Below are positions 1-7,346 of a stretch of 64,000 bases of DNA, in pieces. The notes under the pieces are model-generated. The model worked only from the letters and a program-made list of their open reading frames with translations, was not told the DNA's origin and searched no databases. Source of the DNA: Lachnospiraceae bacterium (GTDB lineage: Bacteria > Bacillota > Clostridia > Lachnospirales > Lachnospiraceae); the NCBI GenBank assembly GCA_910574195.1, contig CAJTBF010000001.1:248001-312000 (forward strand), written 5' to 3'. Numbering within the stretch: the first letter of the stretch is position 1; each line of letters begins with the position of its first letter. Made by a program: the position numbers and the translations under genes.

Positions 1-208
1 ACGTATCCCCTGCGGAGAGAGAAAATGTCTTTCCGTTTACTTCATAATATCCTGTCCCCGAAATCACATAATGAATACAATAATGATTCCGTACTCCCGG
101 CCCCCACTGGTATCCGGGCTCACATTTTTGATTTCCCACATTATACACCGACAGAGAATTGGGCCGTTCTCCGCCCACTTTATAAGAATATTTATAGGTT
201 CCTTCCAT
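1..208 (-). CDS. AraC-family transcriptional regulator, N-terminal part (runs off the left edge)
   Basis: An open frame on the minus strand starts at an ATG at 208 and continues past base 1 with no stop, giving 69 residues. It opens MEGTYKYSYKV and contains WGPGVRNHYCIHYVISG, GYYEVNGKTFSLSAGD. This is the cupin-like ligand-binding half typical of AraC/XylS regulators (pattern hyVisGkGyyevnGk.y.l.aGd). A GAGGG ribosome site lies six bases before the ATG. The DNA-binding half lies outside the window. It is divergent from galK-galT across about 390 bases, so a role in controlling galactose or glycoside use is an inference from position. I am confident of the family, not of the ligand. Confidence 0.85.
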   Translation of the reverse strand, partial: MEGTYKYSYKVGGERPNSLSVYNVGNQKCEPGYQWGPGVRNHYCIHYVISGTGYYEVNGKTFSLSAGDT

Positions 209-599
209 CTTCCGCCCTCGCTTTCTTTCCCGCTCTCCCGGTTTCTTTTTGCGTTCTTCCCAAAACACACTTTTTATCCGGAATATTCTTCCTTTATCCG
301 GATTGCCCCACAGATACCCTTGAGGATTTTCCCTTGTTTTTCTATCACAAAGTATACGCCTCTTTTCTCCAACTTTGCAACATAATTACATATATTTGCA
401 CGGATTTTTTATATACTTCCTTCCGAAAATATTCTATAATATATCACAGTACAAGGAGTGAAAAAATCTTTTTTCTCAAGATGCGATACTCCCTTCCAGA
501 CGACGTTTTTCGGTTCTTGTTCCCTGCGTCGTCTGTACATAGTCATGCGGCTTGCCGCACAGGTATAGAAACTGAAAGAAAGTGAGGAACAAAAAACAG
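209..599. promoter_or_regulatory. Divergent control region between araC-type gene and galK, with two hairpins
   Basis: This AT-rich intergenic stretch must hold promoters for both directions. A TATAAT at 435-440 is a candidate -10 toward galK, but no good -35 sits 16-18 bases upstream. The transcribed leader holds a perfect 9-base inverted repeat (cagacgacg at 497-505 and cgtcgtctg at 527-535) and then a short stem (tgcgg/ccgca, 546-559). The hairpins could be a regulator site or an mRNA control element. A long frame through 25-585 does not look like protein and was not called. Confidence 0.45.
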
Positions 600-1766
600 A
601 TGAAAGAAAAGTTATTCACAAAATTTGCAGAACTTTTCGGGGACGCCGAAAACACCGGATTCTACTTTTCTCCGGGAAGAGTCAATCTGATCGGAGAACA
701 TACAGATTATAATGGAGGACATGTGTTTCCCTGTGCCCTGACAATCGGCACTTACGGAGCAGCTCGAAAGCGTTCCGACCGTCTTGTGCACTTCTATTCG
801 ATGAATCTGGAAAATTTTGGTGTAGTAGAGGCCTCATTGGATGATCTGACCAATCAGGCGGCTTACGGTTGGGCCAATTATCCACTGGGCGTTGTATGGG
901 CTTTTGCACAAAAAGATCATACTCTGGATACCGGTTTCGATCTGGTCATCTGGGGCAATATCCCCAACGGCAGCGGTTTGTCTTCCTCCGCGTCTCTGGA
1001 AGTGCTCACCGGTGTCATTCTGTGCGATCTCTACCAGTTCTCTGACTTGAGCAGTATCGACCTGGCTCTGATCGGACAATATTCGGAAAATCAATTCAAC
1101 GGCTGTAACTGTGGAATTATGGATCAATTTGCCGTTGCCAATGGAAAAAAAGATCATGCCATTTTTTTGGATACCGCCACATTGCACTATGAATACGCTC
1201 CCGTCGTATTAAGTGATTCCAAAATCGTCATCACCAACAGTAAAGTGAAGCACAGTCTGGTGGATTCTGCCTATAATGACCGGCGGCAGGAATGTACGGA
1301 TGCACTTTCTCTGTTGAAGACGGTAACGGATATTCAAACACTGGGCGATCTGTCAATAGAAGCATTTGAAGCCTGTCAACATGTCCTTTCCGATCCCGTT
1401 CTGAAAAAGCGTGCAAAGCACGCCGTAGCGGAAAATCAGCGGACCATCGAGGCGGTGGCCGCACTGAAAGCCAATGACATCGTCCGTTTTGGAGAACTGA
1501 TGAACCAGTCCCATCTGTCCTTACGCGACGATTATGAAGTCTCCTGCGAAGAGATCGATATTCTGGTAGATCTGGCCTGGAATACCCCCGGCGTCGTCGG
1601 TTCCCGCATCACCGGAGGCGGCTTCGGTGGTTGTACCGTCAGTATTGTAAAAAATGAAGCGGTAGAGAATTTCATCTCCACCATAGGAGAAGCCTATCAG
1701 AAAAAAGTGGGACATAAAGCAGACTTTTACACCGTAGAGATCGGAGACGGGGCACGGAAAATGTAA
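600..1766 (+). CDS. galK: Galactokinase
   Basis: A cytosolic GHMP kinase that phosphorylates alpha-D-galactose to galactose-1-phosphate, the first committed Leloir step. The signature GRVNLIGEHTDYN is at residues 26-38, the phosphate-binding loop IPNGSGLSSSAS at 121-132, the CGIMDQFA segment with catalytic Asp near 175, and the closing GGGFGGC motif near the C-terminus. I place the start at ATG 600 (388 residues, the usual length) rather than at an upstream GTG at 582, because GTGAGG just upstream makes a plausible ribosome site. It is followed 36 bases later by galT on the same strand, so the two form an operon. No galE or transporter is visible in the window. Confidence 0.96.
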   Translation: MKEKLFTKFAELFGDAENTGFYFSPGRVNLIGEHTDYNGGHVFPCALTIGTYGAARKRSDRLVHFYSMNLENFGVVEASLDDLTNQAAYGWANYPLGVVWAFAQKDHTLDTGFDLVIWGNIPNGSGLSSSASLEVLTGVILCDLYQFSDLSSIDLALIGQYSENQFNGCNCGIMDQFAVANGKKDHAIFLDTATLHYEYAPVVLSDSKIVITNSKVKHSLVDSAYNDRRQECTDALSLLKTVTDIQTLGDLSIEAFEACQHVLSDPVLKKRAKHAVAENQRTIEAVAALKANDIVRFGELMNQSHLSLRDDYEVSCEEIDILVDLAWNTPGVVGSRITGGGFGGCTVSIVKNEAVENFISTIGEAYQKKVGHKADFYTVEIGDGARKM

Positions 1767-1802
1767 ATTACCGTACAAACACAGAAAGGAGCTTTCTTTA
1801 TC

Positions 1803-3296
1803 ATGAGATTGTATGAAAACATAAAAAAACTGGTTCAATATGGAATCGACACCGGCCTTACCCCGGTATGTGAACGAAATTATACAACCAATCTGCTGCT
1901 GGACTTGTTTCAGGAATCCGAATACGAGGATCTCCCCTGCGATCTGTCCGATTCCGTCCTGGAAGAAATTTTGAAAAATCTTCTGGACGAAGCCTGCAGC
2001 CGGAATCTCATCGAGGACAATATTGTGGCCCGGGACCTGTTCGACACAAAGATCATGAACTGTCTGCTGCCGCGCCCTGCACAGGTGCAGAAAAAATTCT
2101 GGGAGAACTATGCCGTCTCTCCAAAACAGGCCACTGCCAATTATTATCAATTCAGTCAGAACAGTGATTATATCCGCCGTTACCGCATTGCAAAAGATCA
2201 GAAATGGACGGTGGACACTGCGTACGGTACCCTGGATATTACGATCAACCTTTCCAAACCGGAAAAAGATCCGAAAGCCATTGCCGCTGCCGGAAGTGCC
2301 AAAAGTTCCTCTTATCCAAAATGTCTGCTCTGTATGGAAAATGAGGGGTATGCCGGACGCACAAACCATCCGGCCCGGGAAAACCATCGGATCATTCCCC
2401 TCACAATCAATCATTCTGACTGGGGTTTTCAGTATTCCCCCTATGTCTACTATAATGAACACTGTATCGTATTCAACGGGGAACATACTCCAATGAAGAT
2501 CGACCGTGCTGCTTTTTTGAAACTGTTCGATTTTGTGAAGCTGTTTCCTCATTATTTTCTTGGCTCTAATGCGGATCTCCCCATCGTCGGCGGCTCTATC
2601 TTAAGTCATGATCATTTCCAGGGCGGCCACTATACGTTTGCTATGGCAAAGGCTCCATTCACAGAACACTTTACGGTAAAAGGATACGAAGGTGTCACAG
2701 CCGGTATCGTAAAATGGCCTCTCTCCGTGATTCGTCTGCAGTGTGCCGATGAAATGCAGATCATAGATCTGGCAGAACATATTTTAAAGGTGTGGAGAAG
2801 TTATACGGACGAAACCGCTTTCATCTTTGCCGAAACCGACGGACAGCCGCACAATACCATCACGCCCATTGCGCGGAAACGAGGAGATCTCTATGAGTTA
2901 GATCTGACCTTGCGCAACAACATTACCACAGAGGAACATCCACTGGGTGTTTACCATCCTCACGCAGAACTGCATCATATTAAAAAAGAAAATATCGGAC
3001 TGATCGAAGTTATGGGACTGGCTGTCCTTCCGGCGCGTCTGAAAGGGGAGTTAGAACTTTTAAAGGAATATATTCTGGAAAAGAAAGACATTCGTTCCAA
3101 CGAAGTCATTGAAAAACATGCAGACTGGGTAGAACATTTCCTGCCCGCATATAAAGACATCCATGCAGATAATATCGAACATATTCTTCAGCAGGAAGTC
3201 GGAAACGTATTCTGCAAAGTCCTGGAAGATGCCGGTGTATACAAATATACACCCGAAGGGCTGGAAGCTTTCCGCCGTTTTATTGCTGCGCTTTGA
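1803..3296 (+). CDS. galT: UTP-hexose-1-phosphate uridylyltransferase, class II (Firmicute type)
   Basis: Transfers UMP between UDP-glucose and galactose-1-phosphate, taking the GalK product into UDP-galactose. At 497 residues it is the long Firmicute GalT class (GalT_2), not the about 350-residue enterobacterial form. The conserved block GGSILSHDHFQGGHY carries the histidine cluster used for the uridylyl intermediate. AGAAAGGAG sits 12 bases ahead of the ATG. It lies directly downstream of galK and is probably the last gene of the transcript, since a repeat element begins within a dozen bases of the stop. Confidence 0.96.
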   Translation: MRLYENIKKLVQYGIDTGLTPVCERNYTTNLLLDLFQESEYEDLPCDLSDSVLEEILKNLLDEACSRNLIEDNIVARDLFDTKIMNCLLPRPAQVQKKFWENYAVSPKQATANYYQFSQNSDYIRRYRIAKDQKWTVDTAYGTLDITINLSKPEKDPKAIAAAGSAKSSSYPKCLLCMENEGYAGRTNHPARENHRIIPLTINHSDWGFQYSPYVYYNEHCIVFNGEHTPMKIDRAAFLKLFDFVKLFPHYFLGSNADLPIVGGSILSHDHFQGGHYTFAMAKAPFTEHFTVKGYEGVTAGIVKWPLSVIRLQCADEMQIIDLAEHILKVWRSYTDETAFIFAETDGQPHNTITPIARKRGDLYELDLTLRNNITTEEHPLGVYHPHAELHHIKKENIGLIEVMGLAVLPARLKGELELLKEYILEKKDIRSNEVIEKHADWVEHFLPAYKDIHADNIEHILQQEVGNVFCKVLEDAGVYKYTPEGLEAFRRFIAAL

Positions 3297-3307
3297 TATC
3301 TGATAAA

Positions 3308-3588
3308 GTATAGTTTGTTGGCCAGTGTAAGCTGTCCGCCTCCCCCGGATGGGGCATGTATTACGGGATGCCCGGATGGGTATCCCCATCAGAACACACC
3401 TTACATTTTTGCAGAAAAATAGTCATGGCAGAAATACTTGTGTATCAGAACCTCTCAAAAAACGTCAGCGCTTAACGAGGTTTTTTCGAGTTTAGCGCCT
3501 GTTACATTTTTTGCGAAGCGAAAGCGGGGTGATGTGGACAAGTATTTCTGCCATGACGGATGATCGCTTTTTGTCCAACAAACTACAC
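3308..3588. repeat. 281-bp structured repeat, copy 1 (MITE-like)
   Basis: The element starts GTATAGTTTGTTGGCCA and ends, read from the other side, GTGTAGTTTGTTGGACA, giving terminal inverted repeats of about 17 bp with two mismatches. The left third is a REP-type unit also found near 10.2 and 16.2 kb. The core carries a perfect 20-bp inverted repeat (3422-3441 with 3538-3557) enclosing a second, imperfect stem (caaaaaacgt...). A second copy of the same length is at 18268-18548. There is no coding potential. The gap 3297-3622 contains nothing else I can support. Confidence 0.85.
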
Positions 3589-3622
3589 CCAAAAGACATT
3601 CCGGATATTTTTCCCTGACGGC

Positions 3623-4249
3623 TTATCTCAATCCGCTTTTCTTACCCTCTCTTTTTCTGCCCTTTCTTTCCTTTCCGCCTGCCGTCTTCTTCCGAACACT
3701 GTATCCGAACGTTCCCAATTTCTTACCCAGCCTGAAGTATCCGCCGTGAGAATAAGCGAGAAGTCCCGCCTTATTTAATTCCAGTGTATTCCTGGTATTC
3801 AGGTACGTTTCATCCACCTGCACAGCCGTCACTTCTGCCAGAAACATGTGATGGCTGCCCAGTTCCTTTACTTCCGTTACTCTGCATTCCATGTTCACCG
3901 GTGCCTCTTCCACAAGCGGCGCATAATGAAGTGTCTGTGCTTTTCCTCTGTGCAGGCCGGTCTCTGCCCACTTATCCACATCTCTCCCCGATTTTACCCC
4001 ACAATAATCCGTAGCCCACGCCAGCTTTTCCGTTGTCAGATTCAGAACAAACTCCCCGGACTCCTGCAGCATCCGGTAGGAATAGCGCTGCGGTCTTACA
4101 GAAATATACGCCATAGCCGGATTCGTACAGATCGTTCCGGTCCAGGCCACTGTCAGAATGTTGGTGTTCCCTTTTGTATCTCCGGTACTTACCAGCACGG
4201 CTGGCAGCGGATAAATCATATTCCCTGCTTTCCATATCTGTTTTCCCAT
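3623..4249 (-). CDS. Flavin reductase-like (FMN-binding split barrel) protein
   Basis: The 208-residue product begins MGKQIWKAGNMIYPLPAVLVSTGD and contains NILTVAWTGTICTNPAMAYISVRPQRYSY, the FMN-binding pattern of the flavin reductase/flavoredoxin family (pfam01613). Such proteins bind FMN and move electrons from NAD(P)H or ferredoxin-type donors; the partner here is unknown. I use ATG 4249, which has GGGGAG nine bases upstream, and not the longer open frame, because the extra N-terminus matches nothing in the family. The last 25 residues are Lys/Arg/Gly-rich (KERKGRKREGKK), an unusual basic tail. It faces the galT side and is separated from the upstream gene by about 125 bases. Confidence 0.85.
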   Translation of the reverse strand: MGKQIWKAGNMIYPLPAVLVSTGDTKGNTNILTVAWTGTICTNPAMAYISVRPQRYSYRMLQESGEFVLNLTTEKLAWATDYCGVKSGRDVDKWAETGLHRGKAQTLHYAPLVEEAPVNMECRVTEVKELGSHHMFLAEVTAVQVDETYLNTRNTLELNKAGLLAYSHGGYFRLGKKLGTFGYSVRKKTAGGKERKGRKREGKKSGLR

Positions 4250-4375
4250 AAAATTCTCCCCTTCCACATTTTCCGCAACAGTTCCGCCTTCGGCCTCCCT
4301 GTACACAAATCCTTTTCTGACAGCACATTCTGTCTCCACTATGTTCGCGGACTTCCTCTGAACCAGACATTCTCC

Positions 4376-6031
4376 TTACTGCTGCATAGCTTCCACAAGG
4401 GCAGGCACCAACTGCTTTTTCCGGGAAACCACTCCTTTGAGGTGCAGTTCGTCCATTTCCGCACGCAGGTCAAACGCACTGATCAGCTTCTCTCTCGCTT
4501 CCGGCCCCACGCACAACATCTCCGACGTCTCCGTAAGGATATTCGTCAGCATAAAGAAAATCATATGCAGGCTATGGTTCTTTCTTGCCTTTTCCAAATG
4601 CGGTAATACTTTCTCTTTTATATGTTTCAATTCATCCGCACTCATGGAATTCACCTGTCCTACTCCGAATACGGTGTCATTTACCGTAAACTGTTTGAAA
4701 TCCAAAAAGCAAATCTCCTCCGCTGTCTTTCCTTTCAGATTGCTTCCGGCGCGAAACATTGCCTGCGCCAGCATTTCCACATCTACTTCGGCAATCTCCG
4801 CCAACTTTCGTGCCGAGAGTTCATCCAGCGATGTACAGGTGGGAGAACGGAACATCAGGGTATCCGAAATGATCGCCGCACATAAAAGTCCCGCTATGGT
4901 GGGCGATACCGGAATTTGATTCTCCTGATACATCTGATACACAATGGTTGCCGTACAGCCCACAGGCTGATTCCGGAAAAACACCGGCCCCATCGTCTCG
5001 ATACTGCTCAATCTGTGGTGGTCTAAAATTTCCAGCACATCCGCCTGTTCCACCCCGTCCACGGCCTGATTTTTCTCGTTATGATCTACCAGAATCACCT
5101 GCTTCTTCCGACAATTTAAAAGCCGGCGCCTGGAAATAAATCCCAGGAAATTCCCCTTGTTATCCACCACCGGAAAATCACGGTAACGATTGCGCATCAT
5201 CACTTCCTTCACATCGTCCACATAATCCCGCATCCGAAACGTCACAAGCCCCTCTTTTTTGCTCATGAAATAGCGGATCGGAATACTCTGATTGATCAGT
5301 CTTGCCACCGTAAACGTATCATGAGGCGTGGTGATAATTACAATCTCTCTCTGCTCTGCCTGCGCCAGAATATCCGCGTCCACCCCGGTATCCACACAGA
5401 TAATCATACAGCTCACATTCAGATCAATGGCAAGCTGCTGTGCCTCCCGGCGATTTCCCAGAATCACCATGTCGTCCTGTTCAATAAATTCAGACATCAG
5501 TTCCCGGCTGGAAGCCACAATCCCCACCTTCCCTTTGGGCATGTAACTGTGCGGGTTTCCTGTAATAATGGTCCCCTCAATCGTAGAGGCCACATTCCGG
5601 TACTGTGTCTGCGAATCTGCAAGAATGGTACTGTCATACACATCCATATAAGAAGTCGCAATATCTCCGATGGTAATCACTCCCTCCAGTTTTCCCCTGC
5701 GCGTAATCGGAAGCGTCTTTACATTCTCCTTCTTCATCTTCGCCCAGGCTGTTTTGATGGACACCGAACCATCCAGTCCTTCCACTTCCCGCAATGCCAC
5801 ATCCTTCACCTGCACACGCAAGTCCGTAAGCAACGCGGGCGGTTTCACATCAAAATAATCCAGCACGTACTGCGTCTCCTCATTCAACTGGCCCGCCCGT
5901 CTCGCATTATGCCGTTCTCCCGTGAGTTTTGTACGCAATTCCGCATATGCAAGGGCGGAACAGATGGAATCCGTATCCGGATTCTTATGTCCCACCACAT
6001 AAATTTTATTATTAATTACACCGCGATCCAT
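4376..6031 (-). CDS. ppaC: Manganese-dependent inorganic pyrophosphatase with CBS and DRTGG domains
   Basis: A DHH-family (family II) pyrophosphatase that hydrolyses PPi to drive biosynthesis. The N-terminal motif GHKNPDTDS supplies metal ligands; downstream the DHN and DHH motifs (VDHNEKNQ, LDHHRLSS) complete the site. Between them are a CBS pair and a DRTGG domain, so at 551 residues it matches the clostridial regulatory form rather than the roughly 310-residue minimal enzyme. In characterised CBS-PPases the insert binds adenine nucleotides and sets activity; that is family knowledge. GGAAAGAG precedes the ATG. It is transcribed alone, away from the S1-domain gene. Confidence 0.93.
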   Translation of the reverse strand: MDRGVINNKIYVVGHKNPDTDSICSALAYAELRTKLTGERHNARRAGQLNEETQYVLDYFDVKPPALLTDLRVQVKDVALREVEGLDGSVSIKTAWAKMKKENVKTLPITRRGKLEGVITIGDIATSYMDVYDSTILADSQTQYRNVASTIEGTIITGNPHSYMPKGKVGIVASSRELMSEFIEQDDMVILGNRREAQQLAIDLNVSCMIICVDTGVDADILAQAEQREIVIITTPHDTFTVARLINQSIPIRYFMSKKEGLVTFRMRDYVDDVKEVMMRNRYRDFPVVDNKGNFLGFISRRRLLNCRKKQVILVDHNEKNQAVDGVEQADVLEILDHHRLSSIETMGPVFFRNQPVGCTATIVYQMYQENQIPVSPTIAGLLCAAIISDTLMFRSPTCTSLDELSARKLAEIAEVDVEMLAQAMFRAGSNLKGKTAEEICFLDFKQFTVNDTVFGVGQVNSMSADELKHIKEKVLPHLEKARKNHSLHMIFFMLTNILTETSEMLCVGPEAREKLISAFDLRAEMDELHLKGVVSRKKQLVPALVEAMQQ

Positions 6032-6124
6032 CTCTTTCCTCCCGATTTTCTAACTTTTTCTTTCCCTTTTCACAATCAGCTTACCATTTTTTTTGAAATT
6101 CGTCACCCCAATTTGCAAGATTAG

Positions 6125-6154
6125 TTGTTTTTTTCCTAAAACATATGGTATACT
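6125..6154 (+). promoter_or_regulatory. Promoter of the S1-domain gene
   Basis: TTGTTT at 6125-6130 and TATACT at 6149-6154 with an 18-base spacer, placing a start site about 100 bases before the ATG at 6260. Found by eye from consensus only. Confidence 0.55.
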
Positions 6155-6259
6155 GGTATCATGTAATATGCCCGGTGTGTATCTCGTATTTCAGATGTTT
6201 CACACAGGCGGATACTCCGTGGGTATATCAAATATAGAGAAGACATTGAGGTGTAGGAA

Positions 6260-7012
6260 ATGAGTGAAGAATTAAGAACAGAAGAGATGACCACGGAAAA
6301 TAGCCAGACCGTGGAAGACACAGTACAGGTAACAGAACAGTCGGCAGAGACACAGGCCAAAGCGGAAACCATGGCCGACTATGAGGAGCATTTTGACGAT
6401 GCCAATCCATGGAACCGTGTACAGGAATATATGGCAGAAAAAACCATACTTTCCGTAAAAGTAGAAGGCGTTGTAAATGGCGGTGTCATTGCCATGGTCG
6501 AGGGGCTCCGCGGATTCATTCCGGCATCCAAGCTCTCTTTATCCTATGTGGAAGATCTGGAAACCTTCCTGCTTAAGGAGATTGAAGTTCAGGTGATTGA
6601 TGTAGACCAGGCCAACAATCGTCTTGTTCTGTCTGCAAGAGATATTTTGCGGGCAAAGGAGAAAAAGGCCCGTCAGGATCAGATCGCGAACGTGAAAGTA
6701 GGTACTGTCATGGAAGGTGTTGTGGAAACCTTGCAGAATTACGGCGCATTTATCAAACTGGAGAACCAGCTCTCCGGTCTGGTACATGTTTCCCAGATTT
6801 CCCAGAAGCGTGTCAAACTGCCTTCCGATGTTTTGCAGGTCGGTGATGCAGTTACCGTCAAAGTCATTGGAATCAAAGACGGAAAGATCAGTCTGAGCAT
6901 GAAAGCACTGGAAAAACCGGCAGAAGAAGAAGTTCCGGAAAAAGTAGTTCTTCCAAAATCCGAGAACATCGGAACCAGCCTGGGCGGTCTGCTTAAAAAT
7001 CTGAAATTGTAA
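6260..7012 (+). CDS. S1 RNA-binding domain protein (short ribosomal S1-like)
   Basis: The 250-residue product has an acidic, Ser/Thr-rich N-terminus (1-45), then two S1 OB-fold domains at about 60-130 (VVNGGVIAMVEGLRGFIP) and 144-216 (VETLQNYGAFIKLENQLSGLVHVSQIS), then a short tail ending SLGGLLKNLKL. Firmicutes often have such reduced S1 homologues instead of the six-domain enterobacterial S1. They bind RNA and are thought to help translation or RNA turnover; the precise role here is not shown. The start has GAGGTGTAGG upstream and the gene ends at a clear terminator, so it is monocistronic. Confidence 0.9.
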   Translation: MSEELRTEEMTTENSQTVEDTVQVTEQSAETQAKAETMADYEEHFDDANPWNRVQEYMAEKTILSVKVEGVVNGGVIAMVEGLRGFIPASKLSLSYVEDLETFLLKEIEVQVIDVDQANNRLVLSARDILRAKEKKARQDQIANVKVGTVMEGVVETLQNYGAFIKLENQLSGLVHVSQISQKRVKLPSDVLQVGDAVTVKVIGIKDGKISLSMKALEKPAEEEVPEKVVLPKSENIGTSLGGLLKNLKL

Positions 7013-7041
7013 ACCCGTTTCAAACAATATATAACAAATAC

Positions 7042-7086
7042 GAGAGTCTCCTGCGATAGAAAAAATCACAGGAAACTCTCTTTTTT
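7042..7086 (+). terminator. Rho-independent terminator of the S1-domain gene
   Basis: gagagtctcctg (7042-7053) pairs with caggaaactctc (7069-7080), followed by six T residues. Confidence 0.85.
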
Positions 7087-7149
7087 ATGAAACCCGCTCC
7101 GCTGACAGAATTTCCTCCGGCGCAGTTTCGCCGCCGGTATGGCACTTCT

Positions 7150-7296
7150 CTATTCTCTGCGTTCACAATGTCCCCCGCAGTATTTACAGTTCCCCCCACA
7201 TTGAATGGACTTTCCATTTTTCCGATCCCGGATCATTCCCCGGATAATCCCCGCCACAATTGCAAGAAGAACAATACTTACCAAAGCTGTTCCCAT
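7150..7296 (-). CDS. FeoB-associated Cys-rich membrane peptide
   Basis: A 48-residue frame read directly from the minus strand: one N-terminal membrane segment (MGTALVSIVLLAIVAGII), a basic stretch RDRKNGK, and a tail with four cysteines in the pattern C-x3-C-x2-C-x3-C (CGGNCKYCGGHC). This is the FeoB_associated family (pfam12669). Its position about 50 bases after feoB on the same strand and a GGAGG ribosome site support a real gene. Its role is presumed to be accessory to ferrous iron uptake, perhaps metal or redox sensing near FeoB; no mechanism is established here. Confidence 0.88.
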   Translation of the reverse strand: MGTALVSIVLLAIVAGIIRGMIRDRKNGKSIQCGGNCKYCGGHCERRE

Positions 7297-7346
7297 TTTT
7301 TATTTCCTCCATTTATCTTCCATGAAATCTTAAACCGCCGTGCGCC

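Noticed and set aside
25-585. 186-residue open frame upstream of galK
   Set aside because: Composition is unlike protein, it has no family features, and it overlaps the AraC-type gene on the other strand plus the divergent control region.
1521-2552. 343-residue minus-strand frame across galK and galT
   Set aside because: It is an antisense reading of two clearly coding genes.
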